From contig CASBPS010000055.1 of the NCBI GenBank assembly GCA_949126835.1, positions 62,001 through 126,000 on the forward strand: 64,000 nucleotides of DNA, written 5' to 3'. The notes beneath the pieces were generated by a model, which ran no database searches, was not told the DNA's origin, and saw only the letters and a list, made by a program, of their open reading frames with translations. This document shows, piece after piece, positions 34,401 through 45,828 of the stretch (position 1 is its first letter; each line of letters opens with the position of its first letter). The translations under genes and the position numbers were made by a program. The stretch is from Anisus vortex. Lineage: Eukaryota > Mollusca > Gastropoda > Planorbidae.

Positions 34401-34600
34401 CTACTGGTAATACTACTAATTGTAATACTACTACCTGTAATACTTCTACTGGTAATACTACTACTAGTATTACTACTACTGATAATACTACTACTGGTAA
34501 TACTACTAATTGTAATACTACTACTTGTAATACTTCTACTGGTAATACTACTACTGGTAATACTACTACTGGTAATACTACTACAGGTAATACTACTACT
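21691..34600 (+). repeat. Large array duplication, copy A2
   Basis: Second copy of the variant string at 1-12,685. It has about 225 bp (15 units) more near 25,802-26,055, where A1 has only about 30 bp at 4,111-4,140. The extra piece resembles the string at about 7,050-7,305, so it may be the original state lost from A1. Small compensating 15-bp differences also occur, for example a doubled CCTGGAAAT-type unit near 28,165. Confidence 0.85.
31861..33760 (+). repeat. About 2.9-kb-spaced duplication, first copy
   Basis: A string of variants including the 14-bp unit near 31,908, the ATGGTTAAT variants near 32,304 and 32,513, and the string to about 33,760 recurs at about 34,738-36,695. The offset grows from about 2,877 to 2,937 bp through small internal differences. 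Boundaries are approximate. Confidence 0.6.
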
Positions 34601-34737
34601 GGTAATACTACTACTGGTAATACTACTACTGGTAATACTACTACTGGTAATACTACTACTGGTAATACTACTACTGGTAATACTACTACTGGTAATACTA
34701 CTACTGGTAATACTACTACTAATAATACTACTACTGG

Positions 34738-36695
34738 TAATACTACTATTTGTAATACAATTACTGGTAATACTACTACTGGTAAACTACTACTTGTAAT
34801 ACTACTACTGGTAATATTACTATTTGTTATACAAATACTGGTAATACTACTACTGGTAATACTACTACTGGTAATACTACTACTGGTATAAATACTACTT
34901 GTAATACTACTACTGGTAATACTACTACTGGTAATGCTACTATTTATAATACTACTACTGGTAATACTACTACTGGTAATACTACTACTGGTAATATTAC
35001 TATTGTTAATAATACTACTGGTATTACTACTACTGGTAATACTACTACTGGTAATACTACAACTGGTAATACTACTGCTGGTAATACTACTCCGGTAATT
35101 CTACTGCTTGTAATACTACTGCTGGTAATACTACTACTGGTAATACTACTACTGGTAATACTACTATGGTTAATACTACTGCTGGTAATAATACTGCTGG
35201 TAATACTACAACTGGTAATACTACTGCTGGTAATACTACTGCTTGTAATACTACTGCTGGTAATACTACTACTGGTAATACTACTACTGGTAATACTACT
35301 ACTGGTATTACTACTACTGGTAATACTACTACTGGTAATACTTCTACTGGTAATACTACTGCTGGTAATACTACTCTGGTAATTCTACTGCTTGTAATAC
35401 TACTGCTGGTAATACTGCTACTGGTAATACTACTACTGGTAATAGTACTATGGTTAATACTACTGCTGGTAATAATACTGCTGGTAATACTACAACCGGT
35501 AATAATACTGCTGGTAATACTACTGCTTGTAATACTACTGCTGGTAATACTACTACTGGTAATACTACTACTTGTAATACTACTACTGGTAATACTACTA
35601 CTGGTAATACTACTACTGGTAATACTACTATTGGTAATACTACTACTGGTAATACTACTACTGGTAATACTACTACTGATAATACTACTACTGGTAATAC
35701 TACTACTTGTAATACTACTACTGGTAATACTACTACTGGTATTACTACTACTGGTAATACTGCTACTGGTAATACTACTACTGGTAATACTACTACTGGT
35801 AATACTACAACTGGTAATACTACTGCTGGTAATACTACTGCTGGTATTTCTACTAATGGTAATACTACTACTGGTAATACTACTACTGGTAATACTACTA
35901 CTGGTATTACTACTACTGGTAATACTACTACTGGTAATACTACTACTGGTAATACTACAACTGGTAATACTACTGCTGGTAATAATACTGCTTGTAATAC
36001 TACTGCTGGTAATACTACTACTGGTAATACTACAACTGGTAATACTACTGCAGGTAATAATACTGCTTGTAATACTACTGCTGGTAATACTACTGCTGGT
36101 AATACTAATGCTGGTATTACTACTACTGATAATACTACTACTGGTAATACTAAAAATTGTAATACTACTACTCGTAATACTACTTCTTGTAATACTACTA
36201 CTTGTAATACTACTACTTGTAATACTACTTCTTGTAATACTACTACTGGTAATACTACTACTGATAATACTACTACTGGTAATACTACTACTTGTAATAC
36301 TACTACTTTTAATACTACTACTGGTAATACTACTACTGGTAATACTACTACTGGTAATACTACTACTGGTAATACTACTACTGGTAATACTACTACTAGT
36401 AATACTACTACTGGTAATACTACTATTTGTAATACAATTACTGGTAATACTACTACTGGTAATACAACTATTGGTAATACTACTACTGGTATTACTACTA
36501 CTGGTAATACTACTACTGGTAATACAACTACTGGTAATACTGTTACTGGTAATACTAATACTGATAATAAAACTACTGGTAATACTACAACTGGTAACAA
36601 TGCTACTGGTAATACTACTGCTGATAATACTACTACTGGTAATACTACTACTGGTATTACTACTACTGGTAATACTACTACTTGTAATACTACTA
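34738..36695 (+). repeat. About 2.9-kb-spaced duplication, second copy
   Basis: Counterpart of the preceding block. It carries some units not in the first copy near 35,280-35,370 and single-base differences, for example ACTTCT in place of ACTTTT near 36,230. It is therefore more diverged than the 6,969-bp pair. Boundaries are approximate. Confidence 0.6.
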
Positions 36696-39600
36696 CTGGT
36701 AATACTACTACTGGTAATACTTCTACTGATAATACTTCTGCTGATAATACTACTCTGGCAATTCTACTGCTTGTAATACTACTGCTGGTAATACTACTAC
36801 TGGTAATACTACTACTGGTAATACTACTGCTGGTAATACTACTGCTGGTATTACTACTATTGGTAATACTACTACTGGTAATACTACTACTGGTCATACT
36901 ACTACGGGTAATACTACAATTTGTAATACTACTACTGCTAATACTACTACTGGTAATACTAATACTGGTAATACTACTACTGGTATTACTACTACTAGTA
37001 ATACTACTACTGGTAATACTACTACTGGTGATACTACAACTAATAATACTACTCCTGGTAATACTACTGCTTGTATTACTACTGCTGAGAATACTACTAC
37101 TGGTAATACTACTACTGGTACACTACTACTGGTAATACTACTGCTGGTAATACTACTGCTGGTAATACTACTGCTGGTAATACTTCTACTGTTAATACTA
37201 CTACTGGTAATACTACTGCTGGTAATACTACTGCTGGTATTACTACTACTGATAATACTACTACTGGTATTACTACTACTTGTAATACTACTACTTGTAA
37301 TACTACTACTGGTAATACTACTACTGTTAATACTACTGCTGGTAATACTACTTCTGGTATTACTACTACTGGTAATACTCCTACTGGTAATACTACTACT
37401 GGTAATACTACTACTTGTAATACTACTACTTGTAATACTACTACTTGTAATACTACTACTGGTAATACTACTACTGATAATACTACTACTGGTAATACTA
37501 CTACTTGTAATACTACTACTTGTAATACTACTACTGGTAATACTACTACTGGTAATACTACTACTGGTAATACTACTGCTGGTAATGCTTCTACTGGTAA
37601 TACTACTACTGGTAATACTACTACTTGTAATACTACTACTAGTAATACTACTACTGGCTATACTACTACTGGTAATACTACTACTGGTAATACTACTACT
37701 GGTAATACTACTACTAGTAATACTACTACTGGTAATACTACTATTTGTAATACAATTACTGGTAATACTACTTCTGGTAATACAACTATTGGTAATACTA
37801 CTACTGGTATTACTACTACTGGTAATACTACTACTGGTAATACTACTACTGGTAATACTGTTACTGGTAATACTACTACTGATAATAAAACTAATGGTAA
37901 TACTACAACTGGTAACAATGCTACTGGTAATACTACTGCTGATACTACTACTACTGGTAATACTACTATGGTTAATACTACTGCTGGTAATAATACTGCT
38001 GGTAATACTAATACTGGTAATACTACTACTGGTAATACTACTACTGGTAATACTACTACTGGCTATACTACTACTGGTAATACTACTACTGGTAATACTA
38101 CTACTGGTAATACTACTACTAGTAATACTACTACTGTTAATACTACTATTTGTAATACAATTACTGGTAATACTACTTCTGGTAATACAACTATTGGTAA
38201 TACTACTACTGGTATTACTACTACTGGTAATACTACTACTGGTAATACTACTACTGGTAATACTGTTACTGGTAATACTACTACTGATAATAAAACTAAT
38301 GGTAATACTACAACTGGTAACAATGCTACTGGTAATACTACTGCTGATACTACTACTACTGGTAATACTACTACGGTTAATACTACTGCTGGTAATAATA
38401 CTGCTGGTAATACACCTACTGGTAATACTACTACTGGTATTACTACTACTGGTAATACTACTACTTGTAATACTACTACTGGTTATACTACTACATGTAA
38501 TACTACTACTTGTAATACTACTACTGGTAATACTACTACTGGTAATACTACTACAGGTAATACTACTACTGGTAATACTACTACTGTAAATATTACTATT
38601 TGTAATACAATTACTGGTAATACTACTACTGGTAATACTACTACTGGTAATACTACTACTGGTATTAATACTACTTGTAATACTACTACTGTTAATACTA
38701 CTACTGGTAATACTACTACTGGTAATACTACTACTGGTAATACTACTACTGGTAATACTACTACTGGTAATACTACTACTGGTAATACTACTACTAGTAA
38801 TACTACTACTGGTAATACTACTATTTGTAATACAATTACTGGTAATACTACTACTGGTAATACAACTATTGGTAATACTACTACTGGTATTACTACTACT
38901 GGTAATACTACTACTGGTAATACAACTACTGGTAATACTGTTACTGGTAATACTAATACTGATAATAAAACTACTGGTAATACTACAACTGGTAACAATG
39001 CTACTGGTAATACTACTGCTGATAATAATACTACTGGTAATACTACTACTGGTATTACTACTACTGGTAATACTACTACTTGTAATACTACTACTGGTAA
39101 TACTACTACTGGTAATACTACTACTAGTAATACTACTACTGGTAATACTACTATTTGTAATGCAATTACTGGTAATACTACTTCTGGTAATACAACTATT
39201 GGTAATACTACTACTGGTATTACTACTACTGGTAATACTACTACTGGTAATACTACTACTGGTAATACTGTTACTGGTAATACTACTACTGATAATAAAA
39301 CTAATGGTAATACTACAACTGGTAACAATGCTACTGGTAATACTACTGCTGATACTACTACTACTGGTAATACTACTATGGTTAATACTACTGCTGGTAA
39401 TACTACTGCTGGTAATACTACTACTGGTAATACTACTACTGGTAATACTACTACTGGCTATACTACTACTGGTAATACTACTACTGGCTATACTACTACT
39501 GGTAATACTACTACTGGTAATACTACTACTGGTAATACTACTACTGGTAATACTACTACTAGTAATACTACTACTGTTAATACTACTATTTGTAATACAA

Positions 39601-41006
39601 TTACTGGTAATACTACTTCTGGTAATACAACTATTGGTAATACTACTACTGGTATTACTACTACTGGTAATACTACTACTGGTAATACTACTACTGGTAA
39701 TACTGTTACAGGTAATACTACTACTGATAATAAAACTAATGGTAATACTACAACTGGTAACAATGCTACTGGTAATACTACTGCTGATACTACTACTACT
39801 GGTAATACTACTACGGTTAATACTACTGCTGGTAATAATACTGCTGGTAATACACCTACTGGTAATACTACTACTGGTATTACTACTACTGGTAATACTA
39901 CTACTTGTAATACTACTACTGGTTATACTACTACATGTAATACTACTACTTGTAATACTACTACTGGTAATACTACTACTGGTAATACTACTACAGGTAA
40001 TACTACTACTGGTAATACTACTACTGTAAATATTACTATTTGTAATACTACTACTGGTAATACTACTACTGGTAATACTACTACTGGTAATACTACTACT
40101 GGTATTAATACTACTTGTAATACTACTACTGGTAATACTACTACTGGTAATACTACTACTGGTAATACTACTACTGGTAATACTACTACTGGTAATACTA
40201 CTACTGGTAATACTACTACTAGTAATACTACTACTGGTAATACTACTATTTGTAATACAATTACTGGTAATACTACTACTGGTAATACAACTATTGGTAA
40301 TACTACTACTGGTATTACTACTACTGGTAATACTACTACTGGTAATACAACTACTGGTAATACTGTTACTGGTAATACTAATACTGATAATAAAACTACT
40401 GGTAATACTACAACTGGTAACAATGCTACTGGTAATACTACTGCTGATAATAATACTACTGGTAATACTACTACTGGTATTACTACTACTGGTAATACTA
40501 CTACTTGTAATACTACTACTGGTAATACTACTACTTGTAATACTACTACTTGTAATACTACTACTCGTAATACTACTACTGGTAATACTACTACTGGTAA
40601 TACTACTACTGGTAATACTACTACTGTAAATATTACTATTTGTAATACAATTACTGGTAATACTACTACTGGTAATACTACTACTGGTAATACTGCTACT
40701 GGTAATACTGTTACTGGTAATACTACTACTGGTTTTACTACTACTGGTAATACTACTACTGGTAATACTACTACTGGTAAGACTACAACTGGTAATACTA
40801 CTCCTGGAAATACTACTGCTTGTAATAATACTGCTAGTAATACTACTACTGATAATACTGCTACTGGTAATACTACTACTGGTAATACTACTACTGGTAA
40901 TACTACAACTGGTAATACTACTGCTGGTAATACTACTGCTGGTATTTCTACTACTGGTAATACTACTACTGGTAATACTACTACTGGTAATACTACTACT
41001 GGTAAT

Positions 41007-41010
41007 ACTG
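41007..41010 (+). other. Target-site duplication, left (ACTG)
   Basis: ACTG lies directly before the 5' LTR and again directly after the 3' LTR. Deleting the element and one copy gives GGTAATACTGCTACT, a normal variant unit, followed by GGTAATACTGTTACT. The same pair of variant units is found unbroken near 40,685 and 48,675. A short duplication of 4-6 bp is usual for Ty3/gypsy integrases. ACTG is frequent in the array, but the restored phase supports the call. Confidence 0.88.
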
Positions 41011-41684
41011 TGTCATGTATATTGTTTTTCCAAGAATTGGAACACGCAATGTTTATTCTCCTCTCTCTCTCTTTTCTTACTACACGCGATATTAGGACGT
41101 TTAGTAGGAAAACGAAAGGTTCTAGGTAATGCTGGGATTCTGTGTTGATCTCAAATTCTCAGAGTCTGGGAACGACTCATTATTTAATAGGGGAAGTTCA
41201 TATCGTTTTGTTATGAGTTTTGTAATGTTACCATGATTTTCACCCCTACTGGTAGTGGGTCTGTCCCTTGCACCACTCGGATAGTATTTAATGATTTGTT
41301 TTGTCTGAAAGACAGAGAGTTTTCAAAAGATGTTCCTTTGAACGTTTGTGTTTGCACTATTTTATTCTAACTGTACATAATAGATATATTGTATATATTG
41401 AACATACCACCTGAAATAAACTATCAACAACAGTTACACTGAAGCTTCTTTGTCAAGTTACTATCCTATTGTGTTGTATACATTACTATAAGATTTATCT
41501 ACTACCATAATTTACAAGAGAGGAAATGTTGGAATACAAATACTGAATTTCTGCCCAGGACTATAAGAAGAGTTCGTGTAATACTGAAACATAAATACTA
41601 ATAATTAAAGTCTCCCCTAGGACTAACGAGAATTATCAGCAAGATCTACACAGCTCTGGCCACAAGGGGATTGTGGACGTAACA
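41011..41684 (+). repeat. 5' LTR
   Basis: 674 bp, beginning TGTCATG and ending GTAACA, and repeated at 47,099-47,772 with no difference seen by eye. It starts with TG and ends with CA as LTRs do. It holds a CT-rich run near 41,058-41,080, a TATA-like stretch and an AATAAA (separate entries). The exact left edge is set by the last matching bases; one further shared G precedes it. Confidence 0.95.
41392..41399 (+). promoter_or_regulatory. Candidate TATA element in 5' LTR
   Basis: TATATATT sits in an AT-rich stretch of the LTR, about 290 bp before its end. An RNA start 25-40 bp downstream would leave most of the last 250 bp as R-U5. The position is plausible for an LTR promoter, but the region is AT-rich and other TATA-like strings exist nearby, so this is only a candidate. 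Confidence 0.35.
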
Positions 41685-41799
41685 AAATTTGGTGGTCTCG
41701 CCCGGTATATTTGAGTTCTACTTTTCCTGACCTAGGATTGACAAGATTTGGTAGTCTCGTTCGGTAGATTTGAGTTCTACTTTTCTTGATCTAGCTGAC
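41682..41799 (+). repeat. 59-bp tandem duplication covering the primer-binding site
   Basis: 41,682-41,740 is repeated at 41,741-41,799 with about eight mismatches over the first 55 bp. The second copy includes a degraded second primer-site-like string, TGGTAGTCTCGTTCGG at 41,749-41,764. Only the first copy is next to the LTR, so it is presumably the one used. Confidence 0.88.
41690..41705 (+). other. Candidate primer-binding site (minus-strand)
   Basis: TGGTGGTCTCGCCCGG begins 5 nt after the 5' LTR. A binding site complementary to a tRNA 3' end should start with TGG, the complement of CCA, and lie within a few bases of the LTR, as here. The implied tRNA end is CCGGGCGAGACCACCA. I cannot assign the tRNA with confidence. 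Confidence 0.65.
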
Positions 41800-42051
41800 C
41801 TATAAATATTTTGTGACATTAGTAGTACTGAGAGCGGCATATTTGTGTTTCGTTTTCAGGACTGTGAAACTATTCTTTTTAAAAAGAGGAGAGAACTGGT
41901 TTGCGTTTTTATTCCTTGGGAAGTGTGAAGATTCCACGAAGTGTTTAATATTATATTGTGCAAATTTCTGGACAAATCGTAAGTTGGAACTTTATATTTT
42001 ATTATACAATACATACTACTCTACTATCACAAATATTTTGAACGCTACACT
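41800..42051 (+). other. Retrotransposon 5' leader without ATG
   Basis: Untranslated leader between the duplicated primer-site region and the gag start. I found no ATG between the LTR end and 42,052, so the gag-pol ATG is the first one downstream of the LTR. A TATAAATA string at 41,801-41,808 and a GTAAGT string at 41,979-41,984 are present but have no supported role. Confidence 0.75.
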
Positions 42052-45000
42052 ATGGCTTCGAATATATCAAGTGAGGAACTTAATGCCATGTCATTTGCTG
42101 AATTAAAAGAATTAGCTGAGTCCTTTGGGATTGAGGCAGGACAGGCAAGACCTAATCGTAATCGTTTGACCAAAGAAATTATGACATGTTTGAACGGGCA
42201 GAATGCCATGAACACTGGTAGTGTAGTTGAAGTGGGACAGAACGATATCAATGAAGGTTATGTAGCTCCCAGTGGGGGCGAGGTAATTGCCCACGGAGAC
42301 GAGGTAAGAAATATGTCATCTAGATCATCAAACAATGATGAAGATGAAGGGTTGAGTGAAAACCTAAAATTCCAATTAGCTATGAAGAGAATGGAATTGG
42401 AAAGAATTAGGATTGAAAGCAGAGAAAGGATAGAGATGGCACGCATGAACAGACCTGACCATCGTAGGGACAGCAATGGTATGGATATTAGCGCAATGAA
42501 GCAACACTTGCCTATATTCAGAGAAGAAGATGTTCAAGATTTCTTTTTGCTTTTTGAGAGGATAGCTGTAGATTATCAGTTCCCTGATGATAAGATGGCT
42601 TTATTGTTAAGGTCAACTCTCAACAAAGGAAAAGCATTGGACGTAGTGTTGAGTTTAACACCCGAGGAAATAAATGACTATGAAGTAATCAAAGATAGGG
42701 TGCTAAAAAGTTATTCCCTGACACCAGAAAAATATAGAAAGCTATTTAGAGACAGAAAGAAGGCATATGATCAAACTCATGTAGACTTTTTGAGACAAAA
42801 GGAGAAAATGTTAGAACAGTGGCTAAGGTCACAGAATGTAAGTGAGTTTGATAAACTCAAGAACCTAATATTGTTTGAGGAATTCAATGATTGTATTCGA
42901 GTGGATATTAAAACTCACATCTCAGACCGAGGGGTTGAAGATGTGCATGAAGCTGCTAGATTGGCAGATAACTATGCCATAATTCACGCCAGCATAAAGC
43001 CATATTATGCTGACAAACCCAAAGTGCACAAACCAGAGTCCAAGGAGGCTAGTAAACCAAAAGAGACAAGTGAAAACAATAATAAGAACAGTGGTGTAAA
43101 TAATAATAGTAACTTAGTTCATTTCAGGAAGCAGACAGATGTAAATAAAGCAAAGGTGGTATGTTTCAATTGCAAGAAAGAGGGCCACATGAAGAAAGAT
43201 TGTTGGATCCTTACCAAGAAGCAAGGTGCTATTCTACACTGTGCCAGAGTGCAGAAAGATAGCAAGCAGACAGAAGAAGTGTGCAACACAGGGTCAAGAA
43301 ACTCAAAAGAAATGCGGCCGGCATCGCCCATAGTTGTGGAGTCGATGGTTTTTGAGAACAGTCTATCTAAGGTAAAAGAGAATAGCTGTACTCAATCTAT
43401 TATGCTTTCAGAAGGCCGTGAGGAACAGATGGTTCCTGAAGTCCCGGAAGAGGACGACCTATCCGATTTTCGACCCTTTGTCTACGAGGGGACAGTGTCG
43501 ACAGAAGTCGATGTACTCAGCAAGAAGAAAATACAGATATTACGTGACACGGGTTCTGCTGTCAGCGTGATCCTGGAGGGCAGTGTGCCGTTAACGGATG
43601 CCACCAGTACCGGTGAGTCTGTTGTGCTGAGAGGTGCTAGTATGGAGGCTGTGGAAGCTCCACTGCACAGAATAAAACTCGAGTCGGATATTTTTACAGG
43701 TAACATCGTAGTGGGAGTGTGGCGCGCACTACCCGTCAAAGGCGTTTCCATGATATTAGGAAATGACATTATGGGCGGCAGAGTCACTGTCGAGCCCATG
43801 GTTAAAGTGTTGGAGACAAAGATGGCGGAGGACAAAAACCTACGTCCTGCCAATGAACGCCCAACATGTGCACTGACAAGAGCAATGCATAAAAAGAAGT
43901 CGGTAAAGACTCCTGCTACGCCGTGTAGTGCAACAAAAGATGTGTTTGTCTGTTCTGAAGACACACATGCGAATGAAACAGTGATAACAGAAACACCTGA
44001 CATCGATTTAAGTGCTACGTTCTTTGCTGAACTAACAACTGGTGATGCAACCGAGAACGATAACATTTTGTCACCAAAGCAGAAATTGGTGAAAGAACAA
44101 TTGAATGACGAAGTAATAATGCAACTCAGAATGAAAGCTGTTGATGAAAAGACTGCAGATGCAATGGCGGAATGTTTCTACATGAAAGATGAAGTGTTGA
44201 TGAGAAAGTCGAAACCGCTCAACTCAGGTACAAACGAGTGGGACAGTATTCACCAGATTGTAATACCTAAGTGCTATCGTCAAGATATACTGCGTATGGC
44301 GCATGATCTTCCTTTCGCTGGTCACATGGGAGTCCGAAAAACGCACCACCGTATCCTCCCTTACTTCTACTGGCCAGGACTGAGAAGAGATGTCGAACAA
44401 TACTGCAAGACTTGCCACGTATGCCAAATGGTAGGACGTCCTAACCAACGAATTCCTGTCGCTCCACTCCAGCCGATACCAGCGTTCGACGAACCATTCA
44501 GTCATATACTCATTGATTGCGTGGGCCCGTTGCCGAAAACAAAAGCCGGTTTTCAATACCTGCTCACAGTCATGTGTTCATCCACTCGCTTCCCGGAAGC
44601 CATTCCGTTGCGGAACATAACAACAGTGAAGGTGGTAGACGCCCTGACAAATTTCTTCACACGTTATGGCCTACCGAAGACAGTACAGTCCGACCAGGGG
44701 ACTAACTTTACTTCGAACATTTTCAAACAAGTCATGGAACAATTAGGGATAAGCCATAGGCTATCAAGTGCCTATCATCCTGAGAGCCAGGGAGCTCTGG
44801 AAAGGACATTAAAATCGATGCTTAAAAAGTACTGTTATGAAAACGAGAAAGACTGGGATAAGGGTGTGCCTTATGTACTGTTCGCTGCAAGGGAGGCCAC
44901 TCAGGAATCCCTGGGGTTTAGCCCATTCGAACTTGTGTATGGACACTCAGTCAGAGGTCCGTTGAAACTTCTACATGAAACTTGGCTAACGGACAGTGAA

Positions 45001-45828
45001 CCGATTGGACTTTTGTCATATGTAGATAAATTTAAAAATAGGCTTTATCATGCTTTTAACCATGTGAAGATTCATTTTCCACAGATGCAGGAGCGTATGA
45101 GACAGAACTATGACCGTAAAGCTACAGCTAGAACTTTTACACCAGGGGACAAAGTTCTTGTGTTTCTACCTTTGCAAAATCAGCCTTTAAGTGCAAAGTT
45201 TAGTGGACCCTATGAGATAGAGTCAAAGCTTGGCGAGGTCAATTATTTGATAAAGACTCCTGACCGGAGACAAAAGCAGAGGGTATGCCATATTAATTTA
45301 CTTAAGCCCTATGTTTCCAGGGAAAAGAGTAAACCACGGGAGGTCCCCATGATTTCATTAGCTAGAGTCCCGACGGATTTATCTAGGATAGAATATAAGT
45401 TTGCAGAAACTATACTTAATAATACAGATGCCCTTAAGAGCTTAGATACAAGGCTAGAACATCTTCCGGTAGAAGATAAGGAGAAGATTATTGAGCTGGT
45501 ACATGAAAATAAGTCAATGTTTACAAATGTTCCCAGTAGGACACATGTCATAGAGCACGATGTAGTGTTAACCAATAGTGCCAGGTCTATTAAACAGCAT
45601 CCATTTGACCCCATCAGACCTGAGCATATTAAATTAGATGTAAAGTATATGGTAGAAGATGACATAGGAGGAAAATGTGATAGCAAATGGTGTACACCCT
45701 GTGTGATGGTACCAAAAGCCGACCACACACTGCAGTTTTATAGAGACCTTGGGAAATTAAGTAATTTGACAAAGACCGACTGGTATCCCATTCCCCGTAT
45801 CATCGACAAGATAGAGACAAGGTCATAG
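42052..45828 (+). CDS. Gag-Pol polyprotein, truncated in reverse transcriptase
   Basis: 1,258 codons in one frame; gag and pol are not separated by a frameshift or stop. The start is the first ATG after the LTR and has A at -3 and G at +4. Residues 13-46 look SAP-like (tentative); a Gag capsid-like helical region spans about 148-315. A CCHC knuckle is C371-C374-H379-C384. The aspartic protease has D499-T500-G501 and a distal ILGND at 568-572. Integrase follows: H751, H758, C785 and C788 zinc-binding domain, catalytic D822, D881 and E917 (35 residues between the last two), then GPY at 1052-1054. From about 1,140 it matches the N-terminal edge of RT, with a WCTPCVMVPK stretch (1,213-1,222) and YPIPR at 1,245-1,249, and stops at 1,258. 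The RT catalytic motif is absent. Gag, protease and integrase look intact; this copy cannot make its own RT. Confidence 0.93.
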   Translation: MASNISSEELNAMSFAELKELAESFGIEAGQARPNRNRLTKEIMTCLNGQNAMNTGSVVEVGQNDINEGYVAPSGGEVIAHGDEVRNMSSRSSNNDEDEGLSENLKFQLAMKRMELERIRIESRERIEMARMNRPDHRRDSNGMDISAMKQHLPIFREEDVQDFFLLFERIAVDYQFPDDKMALLLRSTLNKGKALDVVLSLTPEEINDYEVIKDRVLKSYSLTPEKYRKLFRDRKKAYDQTHVDFLRQKEKMLEQWLRSQNVSEFDKLKNLILFEEFNDCIRVDIKTHISDRGVEDVHEAARLADNYAIIHASIKPYYADKPKVHKPESKEASKPKETSENNNKNSGVNNNSNLVHFRKQTDVNKAKVVCFNCKKEGHMKKDCWILTKKQGAILHCARVQKDSKQTEEVCNTGSRNSKEMRPASPIVVESMVFENSLSKVKENSCTQSIMLSEGREEQMVPEVPEEDDLSDFRPFVYEGTVSTEVDVLSKKKIQILRDTGSAVSVILEGSVPLTDATSTGESVVLRGASMEAVEAPLHRIKLESDIFTGNIVVGVWRALPVKGVSMILGNDIMGGRVTVEPMVKVLETKMAEDKNLRPANERPTCALTRAMHKKKSVKTPATPCSATKDVFVCSEDTHANETVITETPDIDLSATFFAELTTGDATENDNILSPKQKLVKEQLNDEVIMQLRMKAVDEKTADAMAECFYMKDEVLMRKSKPLNSGTNEWDSIHQIVIPKCYRQDILRMAHDLPFAGHMGVRKTHHRILPYFYWPGLRRDVEQYCKTCHVCQMVGRPNQRIPVAPLQPIPAFDEPFSHILIDCVGPLPKTKAGFQYLLTVMCSSTRFPEAIPLRNITTVKVVDALTNFFTRYGLPKTVQSDQGTNFTSNIFKQVMEQLGISHRLSSAYHPESQGALERTLKSMLKKYCYENEKDWDKGVPYVLFAAREATQESLGFSPFELVYGHSVRGPLKLLHETWLTDSEPIGLLSYVDKFKNRLYHAFNHVKIHFPQMQERMRQNYDRKATARTFTPGDKVLVFLPLQNQPLSAKFSGPYEIESKLGEVNYLIKTPDRRQKQRVCHINLLKPYVSREKSKPREVPMISLARVPTDLSRIEYKFAETILNNTDALKSLDTRLEHLPVEDKEKIIELVHENKSMFTNVPSRTHVIEHDVVLTNSARSIKQHPFDPIRPEHIKLDVKYMVEDDIGGKCDSKWCTPCVMVPKADHTLQFYRDLGKLSNLTKTDWYPIPRIIDKIETRS

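Larger units (their letters stand above)
1..41010 (+). repeat. 15-bp minisatellite array, left part (GGTAATACTACTACT)n
   Basis: The whole stretch is head-to-tail copies of a 15-bp unit, roughly 2,700 of them, with no unique DNA in between. It enters from the left window edge. Common variants change the first GGT to TGT, GAT, AGT or GTT, the AAT to ATT, or one ACT to GCT, TCT or ACA. Nearly all units are exactly 15 bp; a few recurring 14-bp units shift the phase. The unit carries a stop codon in only one frame per strand, so four frames stay open for hundreds of codons (Gly-Asn-Thr-Thr-Thr and Val-Ile-Leu-Leu-Leu on +, Val-Val-Val-Leu-Pro and Ser-Ser-Ser-Ile-Thr on -). None has a unique terminus, promoter or domain, so no gene is called. 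Array identity is read directly; absence of function is inference. Confidence 0.97.

Noticed and set aside
1..41010. CRISPR array
   Set aside because: There is no repeat-spacer alternation; units are contiguous 15-mers and the retrotransposon is eukaryotic.
41850..41984. Splice-like TTTTCAG and GTAAGT in the leader
   Set aside because: The acceptor-like string precedes the donor-like one, and the intact frame needs no splicing.
41813..42106. 97-codon upstream frame overlapping the gag start
   Set aside because: It begins with GTG, not ATG; the leader has no ATG, and the main frame has the first and well-placed ATG.
43482..44066. Minus-strand frames within gag-pol (also 43,119-43,331, 44,224-44,556 and 45,309-45,728)
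   Set aside because: They lie opposite a well-supported coding frame with recognisable domains and show no domain of their own.
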